Below are positions 26,850-35,203 of a stretch of 64,000 nucleotides of DNA, one piece after another. Position 1 is the first letter of the stretch, and each line of letters opens with the position of its first letter. Source of the stretch: CAVURS01 sp963834425 (GTDB taxonomy: Bacteria > Actinomycetota > Actinomycetes > Actinomycetales > CAVURS01); NCBI GenBank assembly GCA_963834425.1, contig CAWIBR010000013.1:992001-1056000 (forward strand), given 5' to 3'. The position numbers and the translations under genes are program-made. The notes beneath the pieces were generated by a model. The model was not told where the DNA came from. It ran no database searches and saw only the letters and a list, made by a program, of their open reading frames with translations.

Positions 26850-27365
26850 GTGACCTGGACCGCCCCCGCACCCGAACCCGCCGACGTCCCGCTCACCGCC
26901 GGGGAGCGCGCGACCTTGGCGGCTTACCTGTCGTGGCAGCGCAGCACCTTGCTCAACATTTGCGCCGGCCTGAGCCCCGAACAGCTGGCCACGCGAGCCC
27001 TCCCGTCGTCCAACCTGTCGTTGCTCGGCCTGGTGCGTCACCTGGCCAAGGTCGAGCGGACCTGGCTACGGATCCGGGCTGCCGGCGAGCCGGTCGAGCC
27101 GATGTATGACCTCGCGCTGGGCAAGGACCACGACTTCGACGACATCGACGCCGCGTTCGCCGAGCAGGACTACCTCCGCTTGCTGGACGAGTTCGCACTG
27201 TGCGACGCCGCCGTGGCCGACTTGCCCTTGGACCACACCTTCGTCAACCGCGGCGAGGACATGTCGCTGCGGATGACGTATGTGCACCTGATTGGCGAGT
27301 ACGCCCGGCACAACGGCCACGCGGACCTGCTGCGTGAAGCCATCGACGGCGTCGTCGACCGCTGA
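26850..27365 (+). CDS. DinB-superfamily (DUF664) protein
   Basis: A 171-residue four-helix protein: LAAYLSWQRSTLLNICAGLSPEQLATRALPSSNLSLLGLVRHLAKVERTWLR, ending MRMTYVHLIGEYARHNGHADLLREAIDG-like (here SLRMTYVHLIGEYARHNGHADLLREAIDG). The histidines in LVRHLAKVE and GEYARHNGHAD form the expected metal site. Relatives include mycothiol-dependent transferases. The role is probably thiol-linked detoxification, but the substrate is unknown. The GTG at 26850 opens VTWTAPAPEP; the earlier start would run into the palindrome. Confidence 0.85.
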   Translation: MTWTAPAPEPADVPLTAGERATLAAYLSWQRSTLLNICAGLSPEQLATRALPSSNLSLLGLVRHLAKVERTWLRIRAAGEPVEPMYDLALGKDHDFDDIDAAFAEQDYLRLLDEFALCDAAVADLPLDHTFVNRGEDMSLRMTYVHLIGEYARHNGHADLLREAIDGVVDR

Positions 27366-27390
27366 CGCCCGAGGCACCGTGCCAAGGCAG

Positions 27391-28521
27391 TCAGGAGGGG
27401 TGGGCGGCCAGGCCGGTGCAGTGCCGCAAGCCCTTCCAGTACGCCGCGAGCTTGGCCGTCTGCGTCGCGCTGGGCACCGCTGGCAGCCCGCTCGCGCCCA
27501 CGACCATCGGCTGCCAGCTGGCCGAGGCGACCTGCCGGCCGTCGAGCGTCAGCGTGAGGACCCCGGTCCAGGTCTCGACGGTCGTCTGCCGTCGCCACCA
27601 CACGAAATTGCCCAGGCCGTAGTCGACGTAGGTGTGGCCCAGCCAGCCCGCACCCATCAGCTTGTGCGCGTGCGCGCCCACGATGACCGAGGCGCCGGCT
27701 GCGGCCAACGCCTTGGCCGTCGACTGCTGCAGCGCGTTCGGGCAGGTGGTGTACTCCGTGCCCCAGTGCATGAAGACCACCACGACATCGGCCTTGCGCT
27801 TCGCCGCACGGACCGCCGCCGCGAGCCGGGCCGGGTCGAAAGCCGTTGCCACACCGGGGGAGTGCGGCCCAGCGGCGAAATGAGCCGCGGTCCAATCCGG
27901 CACCTGCATCGCGGCCAGCAGGGCCACCCGCGTGCCCCGGAGGTCGAGGTACGCCGGGGCGTAGGCCGCGGCCGCGTCGGCCCCGATGCCGACCACCGGG
28001 ATCGGGCTCTTCGCGATGGCGGCGAGGGTGTCGGCCAACCCCACCGACCCGTAGTCAGCAGCATGGTTGTTGGCCATCGTCACCGCGTCGATGCCGCCCG
28101 ACGCGACGGCTTGGAAGGCGGTCGCCGGCGCCCGGAAGTGGTACTGCTTGGGCTGGGCCGTGCCCCGCGTCGTGATGGCCGTCTCGAGGTTGACCATGGC
28201 CAGGTCGCTCGAACCCAGATAGGGCACCAGCGAGGTGAGTGCCGTGCTCGGGTGATCGAGCAGCGGGGCCAGCTTGGTCGCGAAGTGGACGTCGCCGGCG
28301 AAGGACAGCGTCACCGGTCGCGGACCGGTCGATGGGCTCGTCGACGGGCCTGCCGATGGACCGCTGGGACGGGCTCCGGAGGGCTGCGACGACCTGGCCC
28401 CGGCCGGCTGATCGGCTCCGCCTCCGGTGCACGCAGCCAGCGCGAGGAGCGTGACACTCACCAGTCCGGCGAGTCCCGCGCTGGACGCGCCGACCGCCGC
28501 GCCGACCGCCGCGCCGACCAA
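27391..28521 (-). CDS. CapA-family lipoprotein (metallophosphatase fold)
   Basis: A protein of up to 376 residues. A lipoprotein signal ends in LLALAACTGG, then a Ser/Pro/Gly-rich spacer leads to the CapA domain: VTLSFAGDVHFATKLAPLL, DLAMVNLETAIT, DAVTMANNHAADYGSVGLADTL, VVVFMHWGTEYT, IVGAHAHKLMG and YGLGNFVWW. These are the metal-binding blocks of the PgsA/CapA calcineurin-like family. The protein is likely surface-anchored and involved in envelope polymer turnover. The start is uncertain: a TTG at 28521 gives MVGAAVGAAVG and a GTG about 20 codons later is possible. It diverges from pabB. Confidence 0.85.
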   Translation of the reverse strand: MVGAAVGAAVGASSAGLAGLVSVTLLALAACTGGGADQPAGARSSQPSGARPSGPSAGPSTSPSTGPRPVTLSFAGDVHFATKLAPLLDHPSTALTSLVPYLGSSDLAMVNLETAITTRGTAQPKQYHFRAPATAFQAVASGGIDAVTMANNHAADYGSVGLADTLAAIAKSPIPVVGIGADAAAAYAPAYLDLRGTRVALLAAMQVPDWTAAHFAAGPHSPGVATAFDPARLAAAVRAAKRKADVVVVFMHWGTEYTTCPNALQQSTAKALAAAGASVIVGAHAHKLMGAGWLGHTYVDYGLGNFVWWRRQTTVETWTGVLTLTLDGRQVASASWQPMVVGASGLPAVPSATQTAKLAAYWKGLRHCTGLAAHPS

Positions 28522-28576
28522 CGCCGCGGCCCCCGACTGATCGCACGGGCGGAGTCTAGGTCGCTAGCGTGCGGTC

Positions 28577-29605
28577 GTGGCCGACGTCGACCCGGATGCG
28601 TTCGCGTGGCTCGGTGGGCGCCTGGCCACCCGCTGCGTCGACGTCACCGACGACCCGGCCGCGCTCGAGAGCGAGGGTTTCTGGGCGGTGGTCGCGACCT
28701 TCGAGGGCGCCCTGACCTGCGCCCGGTTCGCCGATGTCGGGCCGGCGAAGCTCCCGACCGCGCGCGGCCCGTGGCCCGAGCTGACCGGCCAGTGGCGCAC
28801 GTCGCTGGACGAGCGTGCCTACGTCGAGGCCTGCCGCGAGGTGCGTCGGCGGATAGCGGTCGGCACGGTCTACCAGGTCAACGTCTGCCGGGTGCTCGAG
28901 CACGACCTTCCAGGCGATGCCGACTCGCTGGCCCTGGCCGCGCGACTGGCCGCCGGCAACCCCGCGCCGTACGCCGGAGTGGTGCGACTGCCGCGCCGCG
29001 GCCTGGACGTCGTGACCGCGTCGCCCGAGCTCTTCCTGCGCCGGGCGGGCGACGTCGTGGAGTCCGCACCGATCAAGGGCACGGCTCGTACGGCGGGGGA
29101 GCTGTTACCCAAGGACATCGACGAGAACGTCATGATCGTCGACCTGGTGCGCAACGACCTGGCCCAGGCCTGCGAGCCCGGTTCGATCGAGGTGCCGGCG
29201 CTGCTGGAGGTCCAGGAGCATCCGGGCCTGGTGCACCTGGTCTCGACCGTCCGCGGACGCCTACGCGCGGGTGCCGGCTGGCCCGAGCTGCTCGCGGCCG
29301 CATTCCCGCCCGGCTCGGTGTCGGGAGCGCCCAAATCGACTGCGCTGCAGGCGATTGCCGACCTGGAGCCGACATCGCGCGGACCCTACTGCGGGGCCAT
29401 CGGCTGGGTGGATGCCGACGCCGGTCAAGGCGCGTTGGCTGTCGGCATCCGCACCTTCTGGGCCGAGCGAGGAGCGAGCCGGGTGCTGCGGTTCGGCACC
29501 GGCGCCGGCATCACGTGGGGCTCGGACCCGCAGCGGGAATGGGAGGAGACCGAGCTGAAGGCGGCTCGTCTGGTCGGCCTGGCATCTGGCAGGGTCGTGC
29601 CGTGA
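28577..29605 (+). CDS. pabB: Aminodeoxychorismate synthase component I
   Basis: A 342-residue chorismate-binding enzyme that aminates chorismate to 4-amino-4-deoxychorismate for folate. The diagnostic motif SAPIKGTAR (Lys167) is the PabB form; anthranilate synthases have alanine there. ELFLRRAG, DIDENVMIVDLVRNDLAQACEPGSIEVP, LVHLVSTVRGRL, PPGSVSGAPKSTALQAIADLEPTSRGPYCGAIGW and the C-terminal FGTGAGITWGSDPQREWEETELKA follow. It is shorter than average because most of the N-terminal tryptophan-binding-like domain is missing. The GTG at 28577 starts it and the stop overlaps pabC by 4 bp. Confidence 0.92.
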   Translation: MADVDPDAFAWLGGRLATRCVDVTDDPAALESEGFWAVVATFEGALTCARFADVGPAKLPTARGPWPELTGQWRTSLDERAYVEACREVRRRIAVGTVYQVNVCRVLEHDLPGDADSLALAARLAAGNPAPYAGVVRLPRRGLDVVTASPELFLRRAGDVVESAPIKGTARTAGELLPKDIDENVMIVDLVRNDLAQACEPGSIEVPALLEVQEHPGLVHLVSTVRGRLRAGAGWPELLAAAFPPGSVSGAPKSTALQAIADLEPTSRGPYCGAIGWVDADAGQGALAVGIRTFWAERGASRVLRFGTGAGITWGSDPQREWEETELKAARLVGLASGRVVP

Positions 29606-30453
29606 GCACGCGCGCATGGGTCGACGGCCGGCTGCTCGACGGCGACGAGCCGGTCCTGCTCGCCAACGACCACGGCATCACCGTGGGCGACGGGATCTTC
29701 GAGACCTGCAAGATCCTGCGGGGCGAGGTTTTCGCCCTGACCCGCCATCTGGAGCGGATGCGCCGGTCAGCGGCCGGGCTGGCGCTGCCCGAGCCGGACC
29801 TGGACCGGGTGCGGGCCGGCGTCGCCGAGCTGCTCGCGGCCGACCCGCCGATGGCGTTCGGCCGGCTGCGGATCACCATGACCGGCGGCCCCGGGCCACT
29901 CGGGTCGGAGCGGGTGGCCGGCGCCGCGACCTACGTCGTGCAGGCGGCGGCCCAGGCGCCACCACCGCCGACGAGCAGCGCCGTCACGGTGCCGTGGGTG
30001 CGCAACGAGCGGAGCGCCACCGCCGGACTGAAGACCACGTCGTACGCCGAGAACGTCGTGGCGCTGGCCTACGCGCGCGAGCGGGACGCCTCGGAGGCGT
30101 TGCTGGGCAACACGCGCGGGGAGCTGTGCGAAGGCACAGGCAGCAACGTCGTCGTCGAGGTGCGTGGCGAGCTGGTCACGCCGCCGTTGACCTCGGGGGC
30201 GCTCGGCGGGATCAGCCGAGCCCTGTTGCTCGAGTGGGCCGCGCAGGACGGTTGGCCGATCCGGGAGGAGACGCTCCCGGTCGACGTGCTGGCCGAAACC
30301 ACCGAGGTGCTGCTGACTTCGTCGATCCGGGATGTGCAGCCGCTGCACTCGATCGACGGCCGGACCTTGCGCGAGCCGGGGCAGCTCGGCGAGCTGGGCG
30401 CGCGGGCTGTGGCGCTCTTCGCGGCCCGCGCCGCGGAGGGGCTGGATCCTTAG
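29602..30453 (+). CDS. pabC: Aminodeoxychorismate lyase / class IV aminotransferase
   Basis: A 283-residue PLP enzyme of fold type IV. The Schiff-base lysine is Lys144 in GLKTTSYAENVVAL. GDGIFETCKILRGEVFALTRHLERM, ALLGNTRGELCEGTGSNVVV and TEVLLTSSIRDVQPLHSIDG are the usual cofactor- and substrate-binding blocks. Coupling to pabB through a GTGA overlap points to the lyase that releases 4-aminobenzoate; a branched-chain or D-amino-acid aminotransferase would be the alternative by sequence alone. Confidence 0.9.
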   Translation: MSTRAWVDGRLLDGDEPVLLANDHGITVGDGIFETCKILRGEVFALTRHLERMRRSAAGLALPEPDLDRVRAGVAELLAADPPMAFGRLRITMTGGPGPLGSERVAGAATYVVQAAAQAPPPPTSSAVTVPWVRNERSATAGLKTTSYAENVVALAYARERDASEALLGNTRGELCEGTGSNVVVEVRGELVTPPLTSGALGGISRALLLEWAAQDGWPIREETLPVDVLAETTEVLLTSSIRDVQPLHSIDGRTLREPGQLGELGARAVALFAARAAEGLDP

Positions 30454-30471
30454 CCGAGTGGTGGCTCGCGC

Positions 30472-30879
30472 TCAGGCGAGCAGCTGGGCCAGCTTGAGGT
30501 CGAGGTCGAGGAACGATGCCTCGGCGCCCGGAGGCACCTGGTCACAGGTCCGGAGCAGGAAGCCGCGCAGGTCGACCGCGCTGGCGGCGAGGACCGCGAC
30601 GCCGTCCGGTGAGGAGAGTTGGATCAACACGACCGACTCGGGGCTGTCCTCGCAGGGCTGCACCCGCACGTCGCCGATGCCGCTGACGGCCTGCAGGCCG
30701 GTCATGAGCAGCTCCCGCGACAGCACCCAGGTGACCTCGCTGTCCTCGGCGTGGAAGGTCGCGTGGACGGCGTAGGGATCGCTGCTCTCGTAGCGCAGCT
30801 CAGCGCTCATCGCGAGCCCGGGCTGCCCGGCGACGACCAGATGGAGCGGCAACTCCTCGACGACCGTCGTGCGGTCCAT
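30472..30879 (-). CDS. SsgA-like sporulation/cell-division regulator
   Basis: A 135-residue protein of the SsgA-like (SALP) family found in morphologically complex actinomycetes. It reads LHLVVAGQPGLAMSAELRYESSDPYAVHATFHAEDSEVTWVLSRELLMTGL, GDVRVQPCEDSPESVVLIQLSSPDGVAVLAASAVDLRGFLLRT. SALPs direct septum placement or cell-wall remodelling, for example by recruiting FtsZ. GGAGGG lies nine bases before ATG 30879, a strong ribosome site. It stands alone, convergent with pabC. Which SALP subtype it is cannot be told here. Confidence 0.9.
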   Translation of the reverse strand: MDRTTVVEELPLHLVVAGQPGLAMSAELRYESSDPYAVHATFHAEDSEVTWVLSRELLMTGLQAVSGIGDVRVQPCEDSPESVVLIQLSSPDGVAVLAASAVDLRGFLLRTCDQVPPGAEASFLDLDLKLAQLLA

Positions 30880-31048
30880 CGGCCCTCCTCGTCGGTGGCA
30901 TTCGCGGTCGGGGGGCCGAACGGTCGTGACTGAGGCGCGCCCCCGACGGTCGCGAATTCCCTCAACGTTGCGTAGTGAAGCACGCCGATGGCCCGGCAGG
31001 GAATCACCACTCCGAAATCGCGGTGTGGCGGGTGCCTAGCATGGTCCG

Positions 31049-31483
31049 ATGCAAGCGGAGCAGGCCGAGCGAGGCGAGGGCCTGGACGAGCCCTCGGACT
31101 GGGCCTGGCGAGCCCGGATCCGCGCTCACCCCACGGCTCACGCGGCGTACCGGATCATCGTCGGCGTGGTCGGCACGGTCGTCACCGTGCTCGGGCTCGT
31201 GCTCATCCCGGCGCCCGGACCTGGCTGGCTGGTCGTCTTCCTGGGCCTGGCCATCCTGGCCTCCGAGTTCGCCTGGGCCGAGCGGTTGTTGCGCTACGCC
31301 CGGCGCCAGGTCGGGCGCTGGACCTCGTGGGCCGCTCGGCAGAGCCTGATGGTGCGGTTGCTCTTGGGCCTCGGTACGGCGCTGATCCTGGTGGGTCTGT
31401 TGTGGCTGACGTTGCGGGTGTCGGGTGTGCCGGGCTTCGTGCCCGGCTCGTGGGTCCCGGGCTGGAGCGGCCTGCAGGGGTGA
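31049..31483 (+). CDS. TIGR02611-family small membrane protein
   Basis: A 144-residue protein with two hydrophobic hairpins. HAAYRIIVGVVGTVVTVLGLVLIPAPGPGWLVVFLGLAILASEFAWAERLL is the signature of this actinobacterial family (the PGPGWLVVFLGLAILA block). A second hairpin (LLLGLGTALILVGLLWLTLRV) follows. The function is unknown. The ATG at 31049 is the first plausible start; the longer frames across this region are shadows. Confidence 0.85.
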   Translation: MQAEQAERGEGLDEPSDWAWRARIRAHPTAHAAYRIIVGVVGTVVTVLGLVLIPAPGPGWLVVFLGLAILASEFAWAERLLRYARRQVGRWTSWAARQSLMVRLLLGLGTALILVGLLWLTLRVSGVPGFVPGSWVPGWSGLQG

Positions 31484-31577
31484 GAGCCGATGGCCCGGCC
31501 GCCCCGGCGGACCGGATAGCATCTTCAGCGCCGCGCCGACGGCCCCCGTTCAGTCAGCGGGGGCGGATCCGGCTCGC

Positions 31578-31649
31578 GGGCGATTGGCTCAGTGGTAGAG
31601 CGCCTCGTTCACACCGAGGAGGTCACTGGTTCGAACCCAGTATCGCCCA
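31578..31649 (+). tRNA. tRNA-Val (CAC)
   Basis: The acceptor arms GGGCGAT and ATCGCCC pair fully. The anticodon stem CCTCG/CGAGG encloses TTCACAC with anticodon CAC, and the T-arm is CTGGTTCGAACCCAG. The discriminator is A and CCA is not encoded, unlike the GAC isoacceptor at 25707. It stands alone. Confidence 0.96.
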
Positions 31650-31889
31650 CTTCCGTAACCACAGGTCAGAGCCTGTTCTCCAGTATGGCAACGGTTTCCG
31701 TGCTCACTATCTGCCCGTTTCCATCCGCGACGGCGCCTGCGGCGATCAGCCGCAGCTTCCTCATCTCTGCTCCTACTGTCTGGGCCGGGCGGCCCGCACC
31801 GCTCACCTCGCTCTGACCCGAGGTGGACGATGCCGGTTGCCCGGACCGGCTCAGCCTTTCGAGGGTGACTGCTGAGCCGGGGGTCTTGG

Positions 31890-32255
31890 TTACTTCGGCC
31901 AGGCGTCGTGGTGACGACCGACCGCGTGGTAGCCGTGCCCAGCGTTGACGAAGGCCACCTCCACCTCGCGGGTGTGGTTGTTGGTGGACACCGGCTTGCC
32001 CGAGGCATCGCACATCCGCCAGGCCCGAACCGCGAGCACGCGGTGCTGGCTGGCAGAACGAACCTCCAGCCAGCCCACGTTGCCGAACACACCGGCCACC
32101 TTCAGCGGTGTCTGACCCGGCTGAATCGCGTTGTACTCGGCCGCCGTCACGCAGTACGGCGTCGGGTTGTCCGCCGCCTGGGCCTCGACGCCACCGCCGA
32201 TGACCAGCGCCGTGGCGATGGCGCCACTGGCGATGAATACGGACTTCTTGTTCAT
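31890..32255 (-). CDS. Small secreted protein
   Basis: A 121-residue exported protein of unknown family. The signal peptide MNKKSVFIASGAIATALVIG ends GGVEAQA|ADN. The mature part (NPTPYCVTAAEYNAIQPGQTPLKVAGVFGNVGWLEVRSASQHRVLAVRAWRMCDASGKPVSTN...) has two cysteines that could form a disulfide. Its signal peptide closely resembles that of the collagen-like gene just upstream on the same strand, suggesting duplication or a shared export origin. The AT-leaning AAGGAAG before ATG 32255 is a good ribosome site. Confidence 0.75.
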   Translation of the reverse strand: MNKKSVFIASGAIATALVIGGGVEAQAADNPTPYCVTAAEYNAIQPGQTPLKVAGVFGNVGWLEVRSASQHRVLAVRAWRMCDASGKPVSTNNHTREVEVAFVNAGHGYHAVGRHHDAWPK

Positions 32256-32356
32256 TCCGATTGCTTCCTTCTCGTTGTGTTAGACCGGACGGCCCGCGCC
32301 GTCCACCGCGGGATTCCGCGGTGGACGACGACGCTTGCCCGGGATCGTTGCCGTGC

Positions 32357-33151
32357 TCAGGCGGCCTTGAAGATCATCGTGCTGTCGACGTTGTACCGGC
32401 CCGGGCCGACCCAGATGCTGTCCACCGTGCCGTCGCTCGGGTACTGCTGCCCGGCGTTGGCCTCCAGCGTGCCGCCGATGCCGAGGGTGACCGGCTGAGC
32501 CGTCCCCGTCAGCGCCAGCGTGCCGCCCTTGTTGTTGGTGCCGTCGGCGTACTCGGTGTTGCCCATGTCGGCGCCGGTGTTGTAGTCCTCGCCCTGGATG
32601 ATGACCCGGGGGTAGAGGGTCACGTTCGGGGTCGTGGCGTACGCCGTGACCGACACCTTGCACGGAGCCTGCGCGGCCGAGCAGGAGAACCGGAACGAGC
32701 CGTTGGCCTGGTCGGACTCGGGCGAGCCGAGCGTGGTGGACAGCGACTCCCATGTCACGACGGAGCCGGAGCCACGCTGGACATTGATGTGGGCGATGCC
32801 GTAGGGCAGCGCCTGGGCGTCCTTGCCGTCCTTGCCGTCCTGGCCGGCGGCCCCGGTCTTGCCCTGCTCGCCAGCGGCTCCGGTCGCGCCGGTCGCGCCA
32901 GTCGCGCCGGTCTCGCCCTTGAGCCGCGTGCAGCGCCGCGATGGCCGAAGGGGCCAGGTCCGCCAGTGGAGCGAGCCGTTGGTGATGTCGTCCCGGTCGA
33001 TCGAGTTCGACTTGACGTTGGCGCCGGTGATGGTGCCAGTGGCGATGTCCTTGCCACGGATCAGGCTGTGGGCCTGCGCTCCGACGGCGGTGCCGAGGAC
33101 CAGCGTGGCGGCGATGACGCCGCCGGCGATGGCGATGGACTTCTTGCTCAT
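32357..33151 (-). CDS. Secreted collagen-like repeat protein
   Basis: A protein of about 264 residues with signal peptide MSKKSIAIAGGVIAATLVLG ending GAQA, a head region (SLIRGKDIATGTITGANVKSNSIDRDDITNGS), a Gly-X-Y repeat (GETGATGATGATGAAGEQGK continuing to GKDGKD) and a beta-rich C-terminal domain with a cysteine pair (CSAAQAPC). Such proteins form short surface collagen triple helices. Just before the repeat, residues LHWRTWPLRPSRRCTR look out of frame: the next frame reads PLADLAPSAIAALHAA, the sequence usual in this family. Two compensating indels near 32935 and 32985 are therefore likely. Confidence 0.8.
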   Translation of the reverse strand: MSKKSIAIAGGVIAATLVLGTAVGAQAHSLIRGKDIATGTITGANVKSNSIDRDDITNGSLHWRTWPLRPSRRCTRLKGETGATGATGATGAAGEQGKTGAAGQDGKDGKDAQALPYGIAHINVQRGSGSVVTWESLSTTLGSPESDQANGSFRFSCSAAQAPCKVSVTAYATTPNVTLYPRVIIQGEDYNTGADMGNTEYADGTNNKGGTLALTGTAQPVTLGIGGTLEANAGQQYPSDGTVDSIWVGPGRYNVDSTMIFKAA

Positions 33152-33952
33152 CAGGTGTTTCTTCTCTCTCTGGTTGCGCCCGGCGCTCGCCGAGACTTGG
33201 TGAGCCGGTCAGCTCAGAGGGCACACCGCCACGGCCGTCCGTGGCCCTACCCGCGCGAAGGAGTACGCGAGCGGCGGTGCACCCGGTCAGTGGACCGGTT
33301 CGTGCTATCAGCGGCCGCTAGGCGGCCGCGCGGAGCCGGCGGATACCGCGGCCCTTGACCCCGCACCAGGACGGCACGTCCTCCCCGGCGTGCCGTCCGG
33401 TGACCGCGTCGGTGGGTTGAGTCACCGACGCGGTGTTCTAGCGAATCCGCTCCCGACTCGCGCCGACCAGCCGGATGGTCAGGCTGGTCAGCCGCGCAGT
33501 TGTTGCTGCGAAGACGTTCGGGCGAGGGTCGCGACCCCGCGCCAACCGTGGCTGGGCGTGGGTGTCTCGTCCGATAAGCCGAACAGGGGGGTTGGTGGTC
33601 ATCGCCGGACTCCTTCTGAACCGGCGCTACCGGGACGAAGGAGCGGTGTGGTTGCGATCACACAGTTGCCGCTGTCGAGGCCGTTAGGACCGCGATGTAG
33701 ATATGTTACAGGAGGCTTAGGGAAGCGATAGACGCCAGAGAGGTATCCAGACGGTGACGTGTGTCACAGCTCGGCGGCTCGACGATGACCATCGACGGGA
33801 AGGCTCCTCCCCGGTCAGTCATGCACCACGAGAGGTGCCGCCACGGCACCCAACCGCACGGTGCCAGCGATGCACGTCCCGACGCCGGTGGGCAGCCCGC
33901 TGCGGACCTGGCTTGGGCCGGTCTCGCCACTGCCGAGATTCGTTGGGTCCGG
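33152..33952. other. Gene-poor 800-base stretch
   Basis: No open frame here reads like protein. Between 33300 and 33440 there are several GC-rich inverted repeats, including the two hairpins annotated separately. Around 33690–33730 there is a short AT-richer stretch (GATGTAGATATGTTACAGGAGG), where TACAGGAGG resembles a ribosome site but no convincing gene follows. It separates the secreted-protein genes from the regulator region. Confidence 0.5.
33369..33434. terminator. Two adjacent strong hairpins
   Basis: GGACGGCACG (33369–33378) pairs exactly with CGTGCCGTCC (33389–33398). ACCGCGTCGGTG (33403–33414) pairs exactly with CACCGACGCGGT (33423–33434). They lie upstream of the collagen-like gene, far from any gene end, so they may be a transcription barrier or part of an RNA element. 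Confidence 0.55.
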
Positions 33953-34201
33953 CTACTCGTCGTCTGCGCCGTGCTGGGCGGACTTTCTGCGCTCCAGCCG
34001 CCAATGGATCTCGTGGGTGTCCGGGTGCCGCCACTCCAACATCCGGTACTCGAAGCCCGGCAGCAGCACGATCGGAATCGGATCCGGGGAGGCCGGAGCG
34101 ACCGCCCCCACGACGATCTTCGCGTCGAGCGGGATGAACGGCGACTGTGCGGGGACGGGCGCGGTGATGATCTCTACCGGCTCCCCGTAGGGGCGTGCCA
34201 T
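33953..34201 (-). CDS. Small hypothetical protein
   Basis: An 82-residue protein: MARPYGEPVEIITAPVPAQSPFIPLDAKIVVGAVAPASPDPIPIVLLPGFEYRMLEWRHPDTHEIHWRLERRKSAQ... The composition is protein-like, and the alternating hydrophobic pattern suggests a small beta-rich fold. I do not recognise a family. No good ribosome site precedes ATG 34201, which lies close to an AT-rich promoter-like stretch. It could also be a chance frame. Confidence 0.45.
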   Translation of the reverse strand: MARPYGEPVEIITAPVPAQSPFIPLDAKIVVGAVAPASPDPIPIVLLPGFEYRMLEWRHPDTHEIHWRLERRKSAQHGADDE

Positions 34202-34315
34202 AGCACGGAGGCTAACAGGCCCGGCTCCAGTGCTCCCTTATAAGGCATCGTTGCAAGTGCTATAGCAGCAACTTATTACCCCGGGTTGCTTCCTGCTCTC
34301 ACCGGCCGCGAGCAG
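34202..34315. promoter_or_regulatory. AT-rich stretch with palindrome, possible regulator site
   Basis: This locally AT-rich segment contains TTATAAGG and a perfect palindrome TGCTATAGCA (34258–34267) within GTTGC...GCAAC-like flanks. It could serve as a promoter and operator for the small gene at 33953. The core TTGCTATA also appears before the efflux-pump gene (36639–36650). Assignment is tentative. Confidence 0.35.
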
Positions 34316-34723
34316 TCAGCCCACGTCACCGGTCCGCAGAAGGCGGAACTCGGATCGACCGGTCGCTTCGAGGATCTGCCGGAACGGCGCCCCATAGGCG
34401 GTGCGCCCTCGCTCGGGGCTGCATGGCTCGATCGCCGACACGGTGTGTTCCTGGCGATGGTGAATCACTGTGCATCCGCCGGCGGCGACGACGTTGCGGT
34501 ACCAATCCACCTGGTCGCCGTAGGTGAGCTCGGCGATGAAGCCCTCGGCGACGGTGGCCAGGATGACCGGCGTCTCATAGGTCCGGCCCGACGTACGACC
34601 GACGTGTCGGATCAACGAGAACGGCCCGTAGCCGGACCGCGCGATGCGGCTGGTGACCTGGTTCAGGGTGTGCTTGAGGAGCCACAGGAAGCCGTGACGA
34701 GTCCCGCGAGCGCCTCCGCTCAC
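34316..34723 (-). CDS. Deazaflavin-dependent oxidoreductase (nitroreductase family)
   Basis: A 135-residue split-barrel protein of the Ddn-like F420/FMN family: LIRHVGRTSGRTYETPVILATVAEGFIAELTYGDQVDWYRNVVAAGGCTVIHHRQEHTVSAIEP. The HVGRTSGRxYxTPV and YGxxxDWYxNVxAAG blocks are the family signature. It reduces small molecules with a deazaflavin cofactor. The GTG at 34723 overlaps the stop of the upstream MarR gene (GTGA), so efflux pump, MarR and this gene form one operon, consistent with detoxification. Confidence 0.88.
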   Translation of the reverse strand: MSGGARGTRHGFLWLLKHTLNQVTSRIARSGYGPFSLIRHVGRTSGRTYETPVILATVAEGFIAELTYGDQVDWYRNVVAAGGCTVIHHRQEHTVSAIEPCSPERGRTAYGAPFRQILEATGRSEFRLLRTGDVG

Positions 34724-35203
34724 GGCGTCCCGCCCGACTCGGCGACCAGCCCCCGCAGGATGCGCTCGAGCGCTGCGAGGTCCTTCTCGCTCAAGGCGGT
34801 GAGGGGGGCAGGGGGCCTGGAGGTCACCTGATGCGATGTGCGGGCCACCGCGCGCCCAGCCGGGGTGATCCGGACCAGCTTGGAGCGCCGATCGGCCGGG
34901 TTCACCTCGCGCCGGACCAGCCCGCGCTGCTCGAGATCGTCGACGATGACCGTGGTGTACGGCGGGTCGATGGCCAGCTCCAGCGCCGAGGTCGCGCATG
35001 GCGCGCGGGCCCCGGGTCAGCTGGCGCAGGGCCTTGGCCCGCAGATAGCTCATCCCCGTGGCCTCGGACACGGCGAGCCGACGGTCGTGCAGCTCCAGCA
35101 CCAGGCTGCGCATCGACTGCCAGGCGCTCGTGGCCAGATCCGGCTCGGTCGTCATCGGCGCATCATCCCAACCCTGACCCACGATGGGGTGGATGTCAGT
35201 CAT
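34720..35203 (-). CDS. MarR-family regulator, one frameshift
   Basis: A protein of about 160 residues. The first part reads SAWQSMRSLVLELHDRRLAVSEATGMSYLRAKALRQLTRGPRAMRDLG. After removal of one extra base near 34980 it continues AELAIDPPYTTVIVDDLEQRGLVRREVNPADRRSKLVRITPAGRAVARTSHQ, a complete winged helix with the DxRxxxxxLT wing. ATG 35203 overlaps the pump stop (ATGACTGA); ATG 35155 is an alternative. MarR proteins usually repress their own operon and respond to the pump substrate. Confidence 0.8.

Noticed and set aside
30968..30983. Additional TTGCGTA regulatory box before the TIGR02611 gene
   Set aside because: Only the first seven bases match; the second half (CGCAAC) is missing and the gene is unrelated.
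33475..33687. Small open frame in the gene-poor stretch
   Set aside because: The Arg/Trp-rich composition, absence of a ribosome site and lack of any protein-like pattern suggest a chance frame.
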